NCBI GenBank assembly: GCA_016699735.1
Contig: CP065008.1
Coordinates: 930,001-994,000 of the forward strand
DNA: 64,000 bases
From: Alphaproteobacteria bacterium
GTDB taxonomy: Bacteria; Pseudomonadota; Alphaproteobacteria; Micavibrionales; Micavibrionaceae
Reading direction: 5' to 3'
The notes below the pieces were generated by a model. That model did no database searches and had not been told where the DNA came from. It was given only the letters and a program-made list of their open reading frames with translations. Positions 31,885-41,258 of the stretch are shown one piece after another. How positions within the stretch are numbered: the stretch's first letter is position 1; each line of letters begins with the position of its first letter. Made by a program: the position numbers and the translations under genes.

Positions 31885-33944
31885 GAGCGCGCCGCCTCTT
31901 TGAACAACTGCTCCCAGAGATCGTATATATGCTCAGGGCGATAGGCTTGAACACTCTCTATCGCCGAACGCCCCATCTGCACGAGTTGCTCCGGTTCGCC
32001 TATCAAAAAGCTTAACTCATCCGCCAAAGTCTCAGGATCGCCGTTTTCGGCGGCCAGCCGTCCGTTATAGCCATGCCGGATCAAATCGCTCACCCCCGCG
32101 CAACCTGCAAAACCGATACAGGGAACCCCGTGCGCCATCGCCTCGGCAATCACATTCGGAAACCCTTCCCAACGGGAGGAAAGCGAAAAAAGAGACGCCT
32201 GCGCGTATTCAGAGCTGACCTTATCCGTCGTTCCAGTCAGTTCCACGCGGCCAGACAAGTCAAGCTCAGCCAACAGTTTTTCAAGGTCTTTACGCTCGAT
32301 GCCTTCACCGATGATCCGCAAAATCCAGTCAGGATGCTTCGGAGCGATCAACGCAAACGCTTGGATAAGAACGGAATAATTCTTCTGGTATTCCAGCCGA
32401 CCGACCGAAAGCAAAATTCTCCGTTTTTTCACTTGCCCCAGATTCTCAGGAGCGGCGGGAAAAACCGGATTGGGGATCGTTACAATTTTCGCACGCAGAT
32501 AAGCCGGATAATGCGCCCGGTAGCTCTCGCACTGGACGGTGATACGCCGCGCAAACCGGAAGGTTTGATAAATCAACTGCCGATATTTGCCCGACCGGAT
32601 GTGATCGTAGCGCGTGGGCGCATTCCTTTCCGCCAGAATAATCGGATACCCCATCCCCAGAGTATAGACCCGGGTGCTGAGATAAGGCCCGTCCTGAAAC
32701 CCGATCATGATGTCGGGTTTGACTGATCCAACGATCATTCGAACTTTTAAAGCCCTCTGGATCATCTCGGAAAGCGTTGCTCTTCGTAAGGGATCGCCGA
32801 TGGCTACCTTGTGCCAGACGATAAGAGAATCAAGCGGATAAAACGACTGCGCGTTCTCAGGGTCCAAAGTCATAAGGCTGATCGAATGCCCGCGCTTCAC
32901 CATTTCGTTCATAAGAGCCGAGGCCATGCGCTCCACGCCGCCCGCCATATTGTCGATCGCCCGGCAGCACACGAGAATTTTCAAAGAAGAGGGATCGGGC
33001 GCTTGCTTCATTTTTCGCTCATGGAAAAAGCGCGCGGGCCCGGTTTTAAAAAGATGCCGCGTGACCGCAATCGGATGCTTGAGCAGTAAGGGAACAAGCG
33101 TCATAAAAAAAGTCCTATAGTCTTTTTTAAAGTGGCTGGCGCGTATTTTTGGCCACTCCCGCGCATAGACGTAGCGGTCTTTGCTTTCGAGATAGGCGCG
33201 GTGTTTTTCGGCCAGTTGCATTTCCGCCTGCAGGTTTTTATCGGCGCTTTTATCCGAGGATTGCGTGGCATACTGAACAAAAAGCTTTTCAGGGCAACCG
33301 ATAAAATGCGCCCCTATAAGGGCAGATCGCACAGCAAAATCCAAATCCTCGACACGTCTGAAATGTTCATCGAAGCCGCCAGCCTTGTCAAAAACCTCTC
33401 TCCGCGCCATGAGGGAGCAGGTCGGCGTCCCCGAACCATAAAAGCACTCTTTATCCCCTCCGTAAAACAGAATCCGGTCAGCCATCTCCACACCCTGCGG
33501 AACTTTCCCACATGAACCGATAGCGTCCAGAATCTTGCGATACCCATTAGGATAAAGCCGCTCGCCCGACGCATAACACAACACAAGGTCGGCCCCAGTT
33601 TCCTGTTCATAGGAAACGATGCGCTCATATTGCCGGGAAAGCCGATGCGGAAGGCTCTCATCATCGTCGTCAAAGAAAACAATAAAATCGCCCTTGGCCT
33701 CTTGCAGGATCGTATGACGCGCCCCCGCCGCCCCTTTGTTTTTTTCATGCACAATCAGACGTGCTTTTTTTGCGTCTGCAATAGCCTCCCTGATAACCTT
33801 CGCTGTGTCGTCAGTTGAACAATCATCGACGATCAAAATCTCCGTATTCGCCCAGTCCTGCGCCAGAGCGCTGCGGAGAGCACGTCCGATGCTTTCTTGT
33901 GCGCAATAGGCGGTAATCCCGATAGTGATAAGGGGCAGGGTCAT
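31881..33944 (-). CDS. GT2-GT4 fusion glycosyltransferase
   Basis: The 687-residue protein joins two transferases. Residues about 1-230 are GT2 (GT-A): TIGITAYCAQESIGRALRSA, EILIVDDCSTDDT, and FIVFFDDDDES with the DxD metal site. Residues about 325-687 are GT4 (GT-B): DNMAGGVERMASALMNEM, RILLSVGRLEYQKNYSVLIQ and WEGFPNVIAEAMAHGVPCIGF. The N-terminal half resembles the GT2 gene upstream and the C-terminal half the GT4 gene downstream. It may make two consecutive linkages. The start overlaps the stop of the upstream GT2 gene (33941-33944) and its end overlaps the next start, so the operon is fully coupled here. Confidence 0.9.
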   Translation of the reverse strand: MTLPLITIGITAYCAQESIGRALRSALAQDWANTEILIVDDCSTDDTAKVIREAIADAKKARLIVHEKNKGAAGARHTILQEAKGDFIVFFDDDDESLPHRLSRQYERIVSYEQETGADLVLCYASGERLYPNGYRKILDAIGSCGKVPQGVEMADRILFYGGDKECFYGSGTPTCSLMARREVFDKAGGFDEHFRRVEDLDFAVRSALIGAHFIGCPEKLFVQYATQSSDKSADKNLQAEMQLAEKHRAYLESKDRYVYAREWPKIRASHFKKDYRTFFMTLVPLLLKHPIAVTRHLFKTGPARFFHERKMKQAPDPSSLKILVCCRAIDNMAGGVERMASALMNEMVKRGHSISLMTLDPENAQSFYPLDSLIVWHKVAIGDPLRRATLSEMIQRALKVRMIVGSVKPDIMIGFQDGPYLSTRVYTLGMGYPIILAERNAPTRYDHIRSGKYRQLIYQTFRFARRITVQCESYRAHYPAYLRAKIVTIPNPVFPAAPENLGQVKKRRILLSVGRLEYQKNYSVLIQAFALIAPKHPDWILRIIGEGIERKDLEKLLAELDLSGRVELTGTTDKVSSEYAQASLFSLSSRWEGFPNVIAEAMAHGVPCIGFAGCAGVSDLIRHGYNGRLAAENGDPETLADELSFLIGEPEQLVQMGRSAIESVQAYRPEHIYDLWEQLFKEAARS

Positions 33945-34921
33945 GAGAAACTCTTATAGAATTCCTGAGCATGTTTGTTGAATTTTTTATTCGGCCACGC
34001 CCATTTCATCCGGCGATAGGTGAGGAGCGGATATTTGAAAAAGAGCTTGATCATTTTCCAGACAAAAAGACCTTTTTTCCCGCGCAGATAGGCATATTTC
34101 GCATCCAGCCAGCGCGAACAGAACAACGGCGAAACCCCGCTGTTTCTTATGAAAATCGCGTGCTTGATGATCAGCTTGCGGTAATAGTCTTCATCCTGCG
34201 TCAGGGTTTTATCGTTGCCCGACGTCATGGTTTGATGAACCAGGGGCTCGGCGATCCCCGCGAAATGCCCGCCATTTTGCGCAAACCGGACATTGAAATC
34301 CGTATCCTCGCACCGCCGGAAATCTTCATCGAACCCGTCGAGGGTTTGATACGTCGAAAGCCGAGCCATTTGTGAGCAAGAAGCCATGGAGCCGAACCCG
34401 TTTTCGACCGGAAGCCCATAGAGAATGCGCTTGGCCATCGCCTCCCCACGAGGGCATAGTCCATCTTCTTTCGTGCCCGCCGTAGGTTCGTAATGCTCCG
34501 ATCCATCGGGATAATGCTGAATCCGGGAGCAGTGACAGATGACTTCCCGAATGCCCGCATATTTCTCCTCATAGCTCACAATCCGCAGATATTGCTTGTC
34601 CAGCCTCATGGGATCGCTCCGGTCGTCATCGTCAAAAAAGGCCAGAAAAATGCCTTTGGCCTCACGGATAATCGTATTCCGCGCACCGGCAACGCCTTTG
34701 TTCTCGGGATGATGAATCACACGGATATCTGGGAATTTTAAGGCCAGAGCGTCAAGAATTTCGCCCGTGCGGTCCGTCGAGGAGTCATTGACGATAAGAA
34801 TTTCCTTAGGCTTCCAGTTTTGCGCCAGCGCGGACTCGACGGCGACCTCAATCGTCTCCTCGGCGTTATAGGCCGTAATCCCCACGGTAATCAGCGGCAG
34901 GATGGCGGTGTTTGAGTCCAT
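33941..34921 (-). CDS. Family 2 glycosyltransferase
   Basis: The 326-residue GT-A enzyme has PLITVGITAYNAEETIEVAV, EILIVNDSSTDRTGEI, a nucleotide-sugar Mg site FLAFFDDDDRSDP, and an acceptor-side GFDEDFRRCEDTDFNVRFAQ. There is no membrane segment, so it works at the cytoplasmic face. It follows the flippase by three bases and overlaps the GT2-GT4 fusion at its stop. The donor sugar cannot be told. Confidence 0.92.
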   Translation of the reverse strand: MDSNTAILPLITVGITAYNAEETIEVAVESALAQNWKPKEILIVNDSSTDRTGEILDALALKFPDIRVIHHPENKGVAGARNTIIREAKGIFLAFFDDDDRSDPMRLDKQYLRIVSYEEKYAGIREVICHCSRIQHYPDGSEHYEPTAGTKEDGLCPRGEAMAKRILYGLPVENGFGSMASCSQMARLSTYQTLDGFDEDFRRCEDTDFNVRFAQNGGHFAGIAEPLVHQTMTSGNDKTLTQDEDYYRKLIIKHAIFIRNSGVSPLFCSRWLDAKYAYLRGKKGLFVWKMIKLFFKYPLLTYRRMKWAWPNKKFNKHAQEFYKSFS

Positions 34922-34924
34922 TGT

Positions 34925-36181
34925 CTACTTTACGGCCTTCAGGTAATGCGTTCGGATCACCCAGTCTACCGTGAGAGTCATAATCACGCGATAGGCAAAA
35001 GCGGACGCCACCGCCCCCGCAATCCCGTAAACGGGGATCAGAAGTGCAGACATCGCAATACGTAAAACCGAGGTAACGATCGTTATTTTGGCAAAATTGG
35101 TGGTGTCCAGCTTCGAACGGATATACCGGAACCGGATATTCGAGGCATTGCCGATAGCTACCGAAAGGCAGAGAATTTGAGCGTATATAACCGATTCAGA
35201 ATAGGTTTCCCCGAAAACAAAAATCAAAATCCACGGCAGCAGGGTAAAGGCAAAAACAAAAACAGCCAGCCCGATCACAAGCGCGGCCTTTTTCAACAGG
35301 TCATCAAGATTTTTTGTATAGGTCTCTTCGCGGGCAAAGCGCGGGGCATAGACCGCGATAGCATCCTGAACCACATTCCGGAGAACCTCAGGAATCCGCT
35401 CAGCCGCGACGAAAATCGCTGTAGCCGAAGGGGAAAGAAACGCAAAGAGGAAAAGCTTGTCGGCATTGACGGCCACCGTATTGAAAGCCGCATAGAAAGA
35501 GGTTCTCAAGCCGTAGGCGATACTCTCCGGCTCGTCCGTCTCTTCCGGCGCAATAGAGCGGAAATCCCTCAGCGTGAAAAGTGTATTGAGTAACGCAGGA
35601 ACACCCAGAAAAACCAGAACGGGCAGGGCGGTATTATGAGGATACAGCAGGGCAACCGCAACCATCGTGCTATGCATGGTGAATTGCCAGAACGTCTCCT
35701 GCTTGAAAAACGCGGAAAACTTCTCCTCGCCGATCCTGATATTCCGCCACTGCGAGAACCCCTCATAAAAAGGCAATAAACAAGCCGCGATCATAAGGGC
35801 GGTCGAAAGCTCTGCCTGCCCAGTCTTATGATAAAAAAAAGCAAGTCCAAGCATCACGAAACTGCCAAGAAGACACCCGGAAAAGGAAAGAGGAACCGCC
35901 TTGCGGTAAGTCCCCCGATGCCCTCGCGCCACGGACTGCATGATCGCGTTTTTAAGTCCCCCGAAGCCGAAAATCGTCATCGTGCTGACCACACCAATGA
36001 CGAAGCTATACATCCCGAACTCATCCTGAGTAAGCGCACGGACGAGAAAATAGGTGGAGATTAACCCGAAAGATTTCTGAAAAACGCGTTGAGAGCCCAG
36101 AAGAACGATTCCGGAGAAACTGCGCTTGTTCTCCTGCGTCAGGAAACGGCTCTTGGACTCCTGCAAGTTCCGCAGAACCAT
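34925..36181 (-). CDS. Polysaccharide flippase (Wzx/MATE-like)
   Basis: From ATG 36181 (GGAAAG eight bases upstream, start two bases from the upstream stop) the protein has 418 residues. Roughly twelve hydrophobic segments span it, with GIVLLGSQRVFQKSFGLIST and FLVRALTQDEFGMYSFVIG at the N terminus in the manner of polysaccharide-biosynthesis exporters. Such proteins flip lipid-linked glycans across the inner membrane. The frame extends to TTG 36235 but that start is inside the upstream gene. It sits between the methyltransferases and the glycosyltransferases of the operon. Confidence 0.9.
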   Translation of the reverse strand: MVLRNLQESKSRFLTQENKRSFSGIVLLGSQRVFQKSFGLISTYFLVRALTQDEFGMYSFVIGVVSTMTIFGFGGLKNAIMQSVARGHRGTYRKAVPLSFSGCLLGSFVMLGLAFFYHKTGQAELSTALMIAACLLPFYEGFSQWRNIRIGEEKFSAFFKQETFWQFTMHSTMVAVALLYPHNTALPVLVFLGVPALLNTLFTLRDFRSIAPEETDEPESIAYGLRTSFYAAFNTVAVNADKLFLFAFLSPSATAIFVAAERIPEVLRNVVQDAIAVYAPRFAREETYTKNLDDLLKKAALVIGLAVFVFAFTLLPWILIFVFGETYSESVIYAQILCLSVAIGNASNIRFRYIRSKLDTTNFAKITIVTSVLRIAMSALLIPVYGIAGAVASAFAYRVIMTLTVDWVIRTHYLKAVK

Positions 36182-36182
36182 A

Positions 36183-36962
36183 TCAAAGCACTTTCCGGCA
36201 GAAAAGCAGGGGTTTGGAAGATTTGCGCCCCTCAATCTCCTCGATGATCGGAAAATACTGTTTCAAAAGATCGCGGACCGCCTGCTCGTTGCAATGCTTG
36301 GGATGGATTTCGACGACAAGCATCTCAACCTTTTTCAGCAAATCCGGCTCGGCGGAAAGAAAAGCTTCCTCGGCGCCCTCAATGTCGATTTTCATAAGAT
36401 TGACCTGCTGATAGCGGCTCAATTCCAGAATCTTGGAAAAAGTGACACCAAGTACCTTAAGGGAGCCGGAATCGGCCACCCTGTGGCTCATGCTGTCGCC
36501 CTTGTCGGAAAAAGCCAGATACGACTCATCTTTCCACGCCGCACGGTGCAGGCAATTCCAGACATATCTCTGCTCGTGGACGGGGGCGCGGTTACGCTTG
36601 AGGATGTCGAACGTATACGGGTCAGCCTCCACGCTGTAGATTTCGGCGGCCAGATTAGTCGCAAGGCACCACAGGGCAAACGTGCCAATATGCGCCCCGA
36701 TATCGAGAACCTGCAGCGGCGCCATTTTGGCGATATGCGGCTTCAGAAACGCATATTCCCGGTCGATCAGCACCTCCTTGAGAGCACCCAAATCCTGCCG
36801 GCGGAACACCACGGGAAGCTGGTTATAGACACCCGCACCCAGTAATCCGGGCTTTTTCCGGGCAGAAATCAGAAAGCGGGCGGCTTTGTATTTGCTGCCC
36901 GTCAGTCGCGACAGCCAGCCCACGGTAGCCCTGAAACTCTTGATGCGCTTGATGATCTTCAT
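36183..36962 (-). CDS. FkbM-family methyltransferase
   Basis: ATG 36962 overlaps the stop of the preceding methyltransferase (ATGA, 36959-36962), so the true protein has 259 residues; the longer frame from 37010 is not needed. The SAM-binding VLDIGAHIGTFALWCLA, EIYSVEADPYTFDILKRN, and a late LMKIDIEGAEEAFL with MLVVEIHPKHC mark the FkbM family, which O-methylates glycans and other acceptors. It probably decorates the glycan made by this operon. Confidence 0.92.
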   Translation of the reverse strand: MKIIKRIKSFRATVGWLSRLTGSKYKAARFLISARKKPGLLGAGVYNQLPVVFRRQDLGALKEVLIDREYAFLKPHIAKMAPLQVLDIGAHIGTFALWCLATNLAAEIYSVEADPYTFDILKRNRAPVHEQRYVWNCLHRAAWKDESYLAFSDKGDSMSHRVADSGSLKVLGVTFSKILELSRYQQVNLMKIDIEGAEEAFLSAEPDLLKKVEMLVVEIHPKHCNEQAVRDLLKQYFPIIEEIEGRKSSKPLLFCRKVL

Positions 36963-37765
36963 GCCGCTTGCGCCCCTTTCCGGGCCACAAAAGTATAATT
37001 GACCGTCCATTTTTTCCGCAGCTCTTCGGGATTTTTACCCGCGGCTTTCATGACTGCGCCCTCCAGCCTGTGAATTTGCGTAATAAGCCACAGAAAAACC
37101 CATGAAACCGCCGCGACAAGCCTGATTTTTTTCAGCGGCCCCCGGTCGAAGGTTTTCAGATACATATGAAGATACATACCGGCGATATACCAGAAGCCAC
37201 CGATCCGGCTCATCTCGATGACTTCAAATCCGTGATCCTTCAAAAGCTTGCTCATCGCATATTCCGTAAACCGCGTATAGTCATGCGGCTCGGCATGGAT
37301 AGGGCAAAGAAAAGGAAACGAAATCAGCAAGACTCCTCCGGGCTTGAGAACGCGGGCGGTTTCCTTGAGAGCATCCGCAGGGCGCTCCAGATGCTCGATC
37401 ACCTGGGAGGAAATCACCGCATCTCCGCTGCCGTCTTCGACCGGGACATGATAGGCGCTGCCGATGAGGTCAATGTGATGGGAGTCATAAAACCCATCCT
37501 CGATATCCACGCCGATATGATCTTTGACCTTGCCGACCAGAACCGGGCCGAACGGTTTGTTCCCGCAGCCGATATCATAAACTTTCATATCTGAAGTAAG
37601 ATAACGGTCAAAAAGACCGGAAAGCGTTGTTCTGACCTCATCGCGCAGATTGATGACCCCAAAAAACGAATACGCCACGGCTGATAATATCCCTATTCTG
37701 AAAGATGGAGGCAGCATGGAGGATATTGAAGGGAAAAACAAGTCGGGGGGTGGGATGTTTGGCAT
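36959..37765 (-). CDS. Class I SAM-dependent methyltransferase
   Basis: The 268-residue protein has motif I DIGCGNKPFGPVL, motif II around GVDIEDGFYDS, DAVISSQVIEHLERP and LKPGGVLLISFPF, as in Methyltransf_11 proteins. A hydrophobic stretch near residues 200-225 (IRLVAAVSWVFLWLI) could associate with the membrane. AAGGAGAT right before the ATG is a strong ribosome site, fitting the first gene of the six-gene glycan operon that runs left to 30781. Confidence 0.9.
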   Translation of the reverse strand: MPNIPPPDLFFPSISSMLPPSFRIGILSAVAYSFFGVINLRDEVRTTLSGLFDRYLTSDMKVYDIGCGNKPFGPVLVGKVKDHIGVDIEDGFYDSHHIDLIGSAYHVPVEDGSGDAVISSQVIEHLERPADALKETARVLKPGGVLLISFPFLCPIHAEPHDYTRFTEYAMSKLLKDHGFEVIEMSRIGGFWYIAGMYLHMYLKTFDRGPLKKIRLVAAVSWVFLWLITQIHRLEGAVMKAAGKNPEELRKKWTVNYTFVARKGAQAA

Positions 37766-37873
37766 ATCTCCTTGTGGGTTAAGGATCGGGAAAAGACAGA
37801 TTACGCTTTGACCGGATTTGGCTTTTTTGGTACGTTTCGCCTGAAAACCTGTCCTTCATAGAGATATACCCCT

Positions 37874-38590
37874 GTGGCGCTAAAAAAACTGATCAAGAAC
37901 ATAGCCCTCTCGCGTGGCTACCTCATTATGAATGTCAGCAGGGATTATGACCCGGAGAAGGGTTACACGTTGCATTCCTACACTACGCCCGACGGAAAAT
38001 TCGACTATGAAAAATACCGCGCCGTTCAAACCCGCGGCAATAAGGATAAAATTGACCGCGTCTGGGTGGTTCGGGAAAACATTGAATTCCTTGCAGCCTA
38101 TATCAAAAAGCGCATCCCGAAACCCGAATTTGGGCTTTGTCATGGTACGCGCCGCGGGTTGGAGCAGAAATGGTTCAGGGAACTGTTAGGCTGTGACGTA
38201 TTAGGCACGGAGATATCGGAAACGGCCACGCAGTTTGAAAACACCCTCCAGTGGGACTTCCACGAGGTCAAGCCGGAGTGGATCGAAAAATGCGATTTCA
38301 TCTACAGCAACTCCTTCGACCACAGCTATGATCCTGAAAAATGCCTGAATGCCTGGATGTCGTGTGTAAAGCCGGGGGGGCTATGCATTCTCGAACACAG
38401 TTCTCTGCACAGCTACGAGGGGGCAAGCGAGCTGGACCCCTTCGGGGCGGATTTGTACCAGATGCCCTATCTGGTCACGGTCTGGGGCGCAGGCCGTTAC
38501 GGCATCAGGGAAATCTTGAAATGCCCGAGCAACCCGAAAAACCTGAAATACCTGAACTTTATTGTCATCCAGAAATTCACGGACGTTTGA
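37874..38590 (+). CDS. SAM-dependent methyltransferase-like protein
   Basis: The 238-residue product starts at GTG 37874; ATG 37928 is an alternative. GLCHGTRRGLEQKWFRELLG is a modified motif I (GxxxGxE), followed by VLGTEISETATQFENTLQWD, CDFIYSNSFDHSYDPEKCL and CVKPGGLCILEHSS, matching the order of class I methyltransferases. It is divergent from the glycan operon and shares the 108-base gap at 37766-37873 with it. The substrate is unknown but is probably a surface glycan. Confidence 0.82.
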   Translation: MALKKLIKNIALSRGYLIMNVSRDYDPEKGYTLHSYTTPDGKFDYEKYRAVQTRGNKDKIDRVWVVRENIEFLAAYIKKRIPKPEFGLCHGTRRGLEQKWFRELLGCDVLGTEISETATQFENTLQWDFHEVKPEWIEKCDFIYSNSFDHSYDPEKCLNAWMSCVKPGGLCILEHSSLHSYEGASELDPFGADLYQMPYLVTVWGAGRYGIREILKCPSNPKNLKYLNFIVIQKFTDV

Positions 38591-38591
38591 G

Positions 38592-39719
38592 TCACCAACC
38601 GCCGAGTCTCAGCCTTAGACTGTTTTGTACCTTCCGCACCGGCGCCATAAGGGTCTTGCCTCCGGGTATGTTCTCCATGATGAATCGCGCGGCCCGACGC
38701 AAGCCCAACTCTATTCTGTTACGAAAGGAATAAAGATCTTCGCAGAACCTGAGATAGACCTCGGAAGTTTTCTCTGCGCTCAGCCCCGGATAGGTCGGCT
38801 CCTGATCTCCAGTCAAGACGGGGATAGGCTCCAGACCGTAAGCACTCGCAAGTTGATCGTTTCCGGTTTGAAAATCCTTAAAAAAAGTGCCTTGTTCTTT
38901 ACGGCTTGCAAAAATTTGATATCCCTCAGAATCCGGAAAATGATCGTTGATCGCCCGGAAGGAGCGGGCGGAAACGAAGGCCAGAGACGGATCAGGATGT
39001 ATAGAATTATAAAGACGCTTGACCTCAAGGACATCCCGGCTCAAGCGGGTGTTGGCCTCGACGTCCTTGATCGTCGCATTTTCAAAACACGCATCTTTAA
39101 GGAAGCTGTGACAAAAATCGCGGATGATATCCTTTTTGACGATATGAAAGTTTTTGAGGTGAATGTTGTCTTTTCCAAACGCCTTTTCCCACAATTCAAT
39201 ATGTTTCGCATAATCATAAATATCTCGGGATTGCGCCAGAAATTCTGAATAGCTGGAATCAATCCCGAAGACATTTTTAACGAATTGATTATAAAGCGAT
39301 CCGGCCAGCTCATCCTGCGGCCGCAAGGTGCAGGTGACACTGATCTTCTCATAGCCCGCGCAGGCCTCCCTGACCTCCTGAACCAGTCGCTCCTCGTTGT
39401 CCCAGTACTCCCCGCTGCGCTCACGTTTTTGCAGGTCGATGAAAAAACCTGTCATCGCATAAAAGGATTCGCCGCTGATCAAAACACTCTGGCAGCCGGA
39501 GTCCTTGGCCTTTTCCCTTGCGGAGGCCAGAAAAGCAGCCGCCTCTGAGCTTTTTCCGAAAGCCACACGCGAAGCCAGAAAATTAAAAGCGTATGCGCTG
39601 TCGTCGTTCTCAGGATAATAAAATCCATATGAACGAAGAAGGGCGCGGTTCAGCGCAAAGAAGTGCTGCAGGCTGGTCGTAGCCGTCTTGTGTGTACCGA
39701 TATGCAAAAGAAGATTCAT
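38592..39719 (-). CDS. Sulfotransferase-like P-loop protein
   Basis: From ATG 39719 (GGAT about eight bases upstream) the protein has 375 residues and opens MNLLLHIGTHKTATTSLQHF. HIGTHKTATTS is the 5'-phosphosulfate-binding loop of sulfotransferases that use PAPS. Downstream, a VTCTLRPQDELAGSLYNQFV region with its Arg-Ser/Tyr acceptor side is compatible with the second, 3'-phosphate site. GTG 39761 is in frame but lacks a ribosome site. It is convergent with the methyltransferase by one base. It may sulfate the glycan. No PAPS synthesis genes are in the window. Confidence 0.72.
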   Translation of the reverse strand: MNLLLHIGTHKTATTSLQHFFALNRALLRSYGFYYPENDDSAYAFNFLASRVAFGKSSEAAAFLASAREKAKDSGCQSVLISGESFYAMTGFFIDLQKRERSGEYWDNEERLVQEVREACAGYEKISVTCTLRPQDELAGSLYNQFVKNVFGIDSSYSEFLAQSRDIYDYAKHIELWEKAFGKDNIHLKNFHIVKKDIIRDFCHSFLKDACFENATIKDVEANTRLSRDVLEVKRLYNSIHPDPSLAFVSARSFRAINDHFPDSEGYQIFASRKEQGTFFKDFQTGNDQLASAYGLEPIPVLTGDQEPTYPGLSAEKTSEVYLRFCEDLYSFRNRIELGLRRAARFIMENIPGGKTLMAPVRKVQNSLRLRLGGW

Positions 39720-39776
39720 GGGGGCATCCAAAAAAATACGGTAAACGTCTTTAGAGACCACGCTTTTTAGAAGCGG

Positions 39777-40934
39777 TCAAGCGGAGGAGGATCGAAGGCC
39801 ACGGGCGATCGCCTTCATTCGCGTGTAAAGCGAGGGAAGTCGGTTTCTGAATTCTCCTTTCAGGAAAAGAAGACGTACGGAAATCAGCCGCCACGGGCTG
39901 TAATACGCCCGCTCGAAACGCCTAAGGTAAGCAAAAACTGCAGCCGGATCGACAGCAGTTTCAGGCAGAGCAGGGGGATGATCCGGCAGGCTGAAAAACG
40001 ACCCCGCCGGTCCCCCGAAATTCTGGGCCAGAAGGCGGTTATCCGCCTTGTGCTGCTCCCACACCCGATCCTTGATCTCCGGCGCGATTGAAAAACGTGT
40101 GCGCGGCAAGCCCTTGTCCTGATCGAGAGCATTCAGAAGATCAATCGCCGTCCGCTCACGCACTTTGCTTTTCGGCAGCGCATTCAACGCCTTCTTGATC
40201 GTCAGGCACTCGGCGCTCCAACTCAAATTCTCAAGCTTCCGGGGAATACTTTCGTCAATTTTCAAATACGCGTCCAAACCTGTACGGGCAAGGAAATCCT
40301 GCGCCGTATCTTCGCCGCGCAACACCCCGCGCTCATACGGGACAACGGAAAACTCGGCGGGGTCCATGATCTCCCGCCAGAGATGAACAAGTCTCAGGTA
40401 ATCCAGGTGCGGCGCCAGAAGTTGCGCGGCCTGCTCATCGTTTTCATAAACCTTCTGCCCCAGAAGCCCCTCATAGCGGATGATATGCCCGATCGCGGAT
40501 TCCAGCCACAAATCCTGCCGCCGCAGATAAAGCACGATATGGCAGTGCTTGGCGGGCAGGAGAGCTTTGAGCTTTTCGATTTTCTTCCGGTGAAGGGAAA
40601 AAAATTCCTCCGGCGAGCCGGCCGCCCAGATTTGCGGAGTACCAAAAAAACTCTCCGCGCTGAGAAGTAAGGTATCGCAGGAATACTCATTCATCTGCTT
40701 CAAAAAATTCTCGGCATAGCGCTCCGGCTGAAGATGCGGATAGCGCATGATGCCCGAAAGGGACTCGGCGAAGGCATTATGCTCGACAAGCTCCAGAGCC
40801 ACCCCTTTAAAAAAAACGTCGGGATAAAGCACACCGCTATCCCAAAGCGTTTCGCGCTCTTCGCTGAGCAAAGCCTGCAGGGAGCTGGTCCCTGTTTTGC
40901 TTTGCCCGATATGCAGGATCAGCTTTTCGATCAT
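39777..40934 (-). CDS. Sulfotransferase-like P-loop protein, paralogue
   Basis: The 385-residue protein starts MIEKLILHIGQSKTGTSSLQALL with the same phosphosulfate loop (HIGQSKTGTSS) as the gene 57 bases downstream, and has CHIVLYLRRQDLWLESAIGHI, aligning with the LRPQDELAGSLYNQ segment there. The two are duplicated relatives that probably act on different positions of one acceptor or on two acceptors. This pair lies just upstream of the DUF465 gene on the minus strand. Confidence 0.75.
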   Translation of the reverse strand: MIEKLILHIGQSKTGTSSLQALLSEERETLWDSGVLYPDVFFKGVALELVEHNAFAESLSGIMRYPHLQPERYAENFLKQMNEYSCDTLLLSAESFFGTPQIWAAGSPEEFFSLHRKKIEKLKALLPAKHCHIVLYLRRQDLWLESAIGHIIRYEGLLGQKVYENDEQAAQLLAPHLDYLRLVHLWREIMDPAEFSVVPYERGVLRGEDTAQDFLARTGLDAYLKIDESIPRKLENLSWSAECLTIKKALNALPKSKVRERTAIDLLNALDQDKGLPRTRFSIAPEIKDRVWEQHKADNRLLAQNFGGPAGSFFSLPDHPPALPETAVDPAAVFAYLRRFERAYYSPWRLISVRLLFLKGEFRNRLPSLYTRMKAIARGLRSSSA

Positions 40935-40980
40935 GCCCGAATGCTAGCGCCCCGCAGGCGGGGAGGCAAGAAGGATAAGT

Positions 40981-41226
40981 CTAACCCTCGAACCCTTCGA
41001 TCATCTGCATTAACTCATCTTTGAGCGACAGGCGCTTCTTCTTCAGGTTTTCAAGGTGCTCGTCGCTGCGGGCGTCTATACCCTTTTCGATCCGCAGGAC
41101 ATCCTTGTTAATCAGGTCGTATTCGCTGAACAGCTTCGCAAAGTGCCTGTTATTGGTCTTTAAGGCATGAATCGCATCTTTATGCTCGGGCAATTCATGG
41201 GCAAGGTCATGGGGATCGGAAAGCAT
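40981..41226 (-). CDS. YdcH family protein (DUF465)
   Basis: The 81-residue all-helical protein has the YdcH/DUF465 pattern: HDLAHELPEHKDAIHALK, a HFAKLFSEYDLINKDVLRIE segment and a C-terminal charged LKKKRLSLKDELMQMI. Many such small coiled-coil proteins occur in proteobacteria; the role is unknown. AAAGGC ahead of the ATG supports the start. Confidence 0.88.
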   Translation of the reverse strand: MLSDPHDLAHELPEHKDAIHALKTNNRHFAKLFSEYDLINKDVLRIEKGIDARSDEHLENLKKKRLSLKDELMQMIEGFEG

Positions 41227-41258
41227 TGGATAAGCCTTTCTGTTTACGTCGTTATAAT

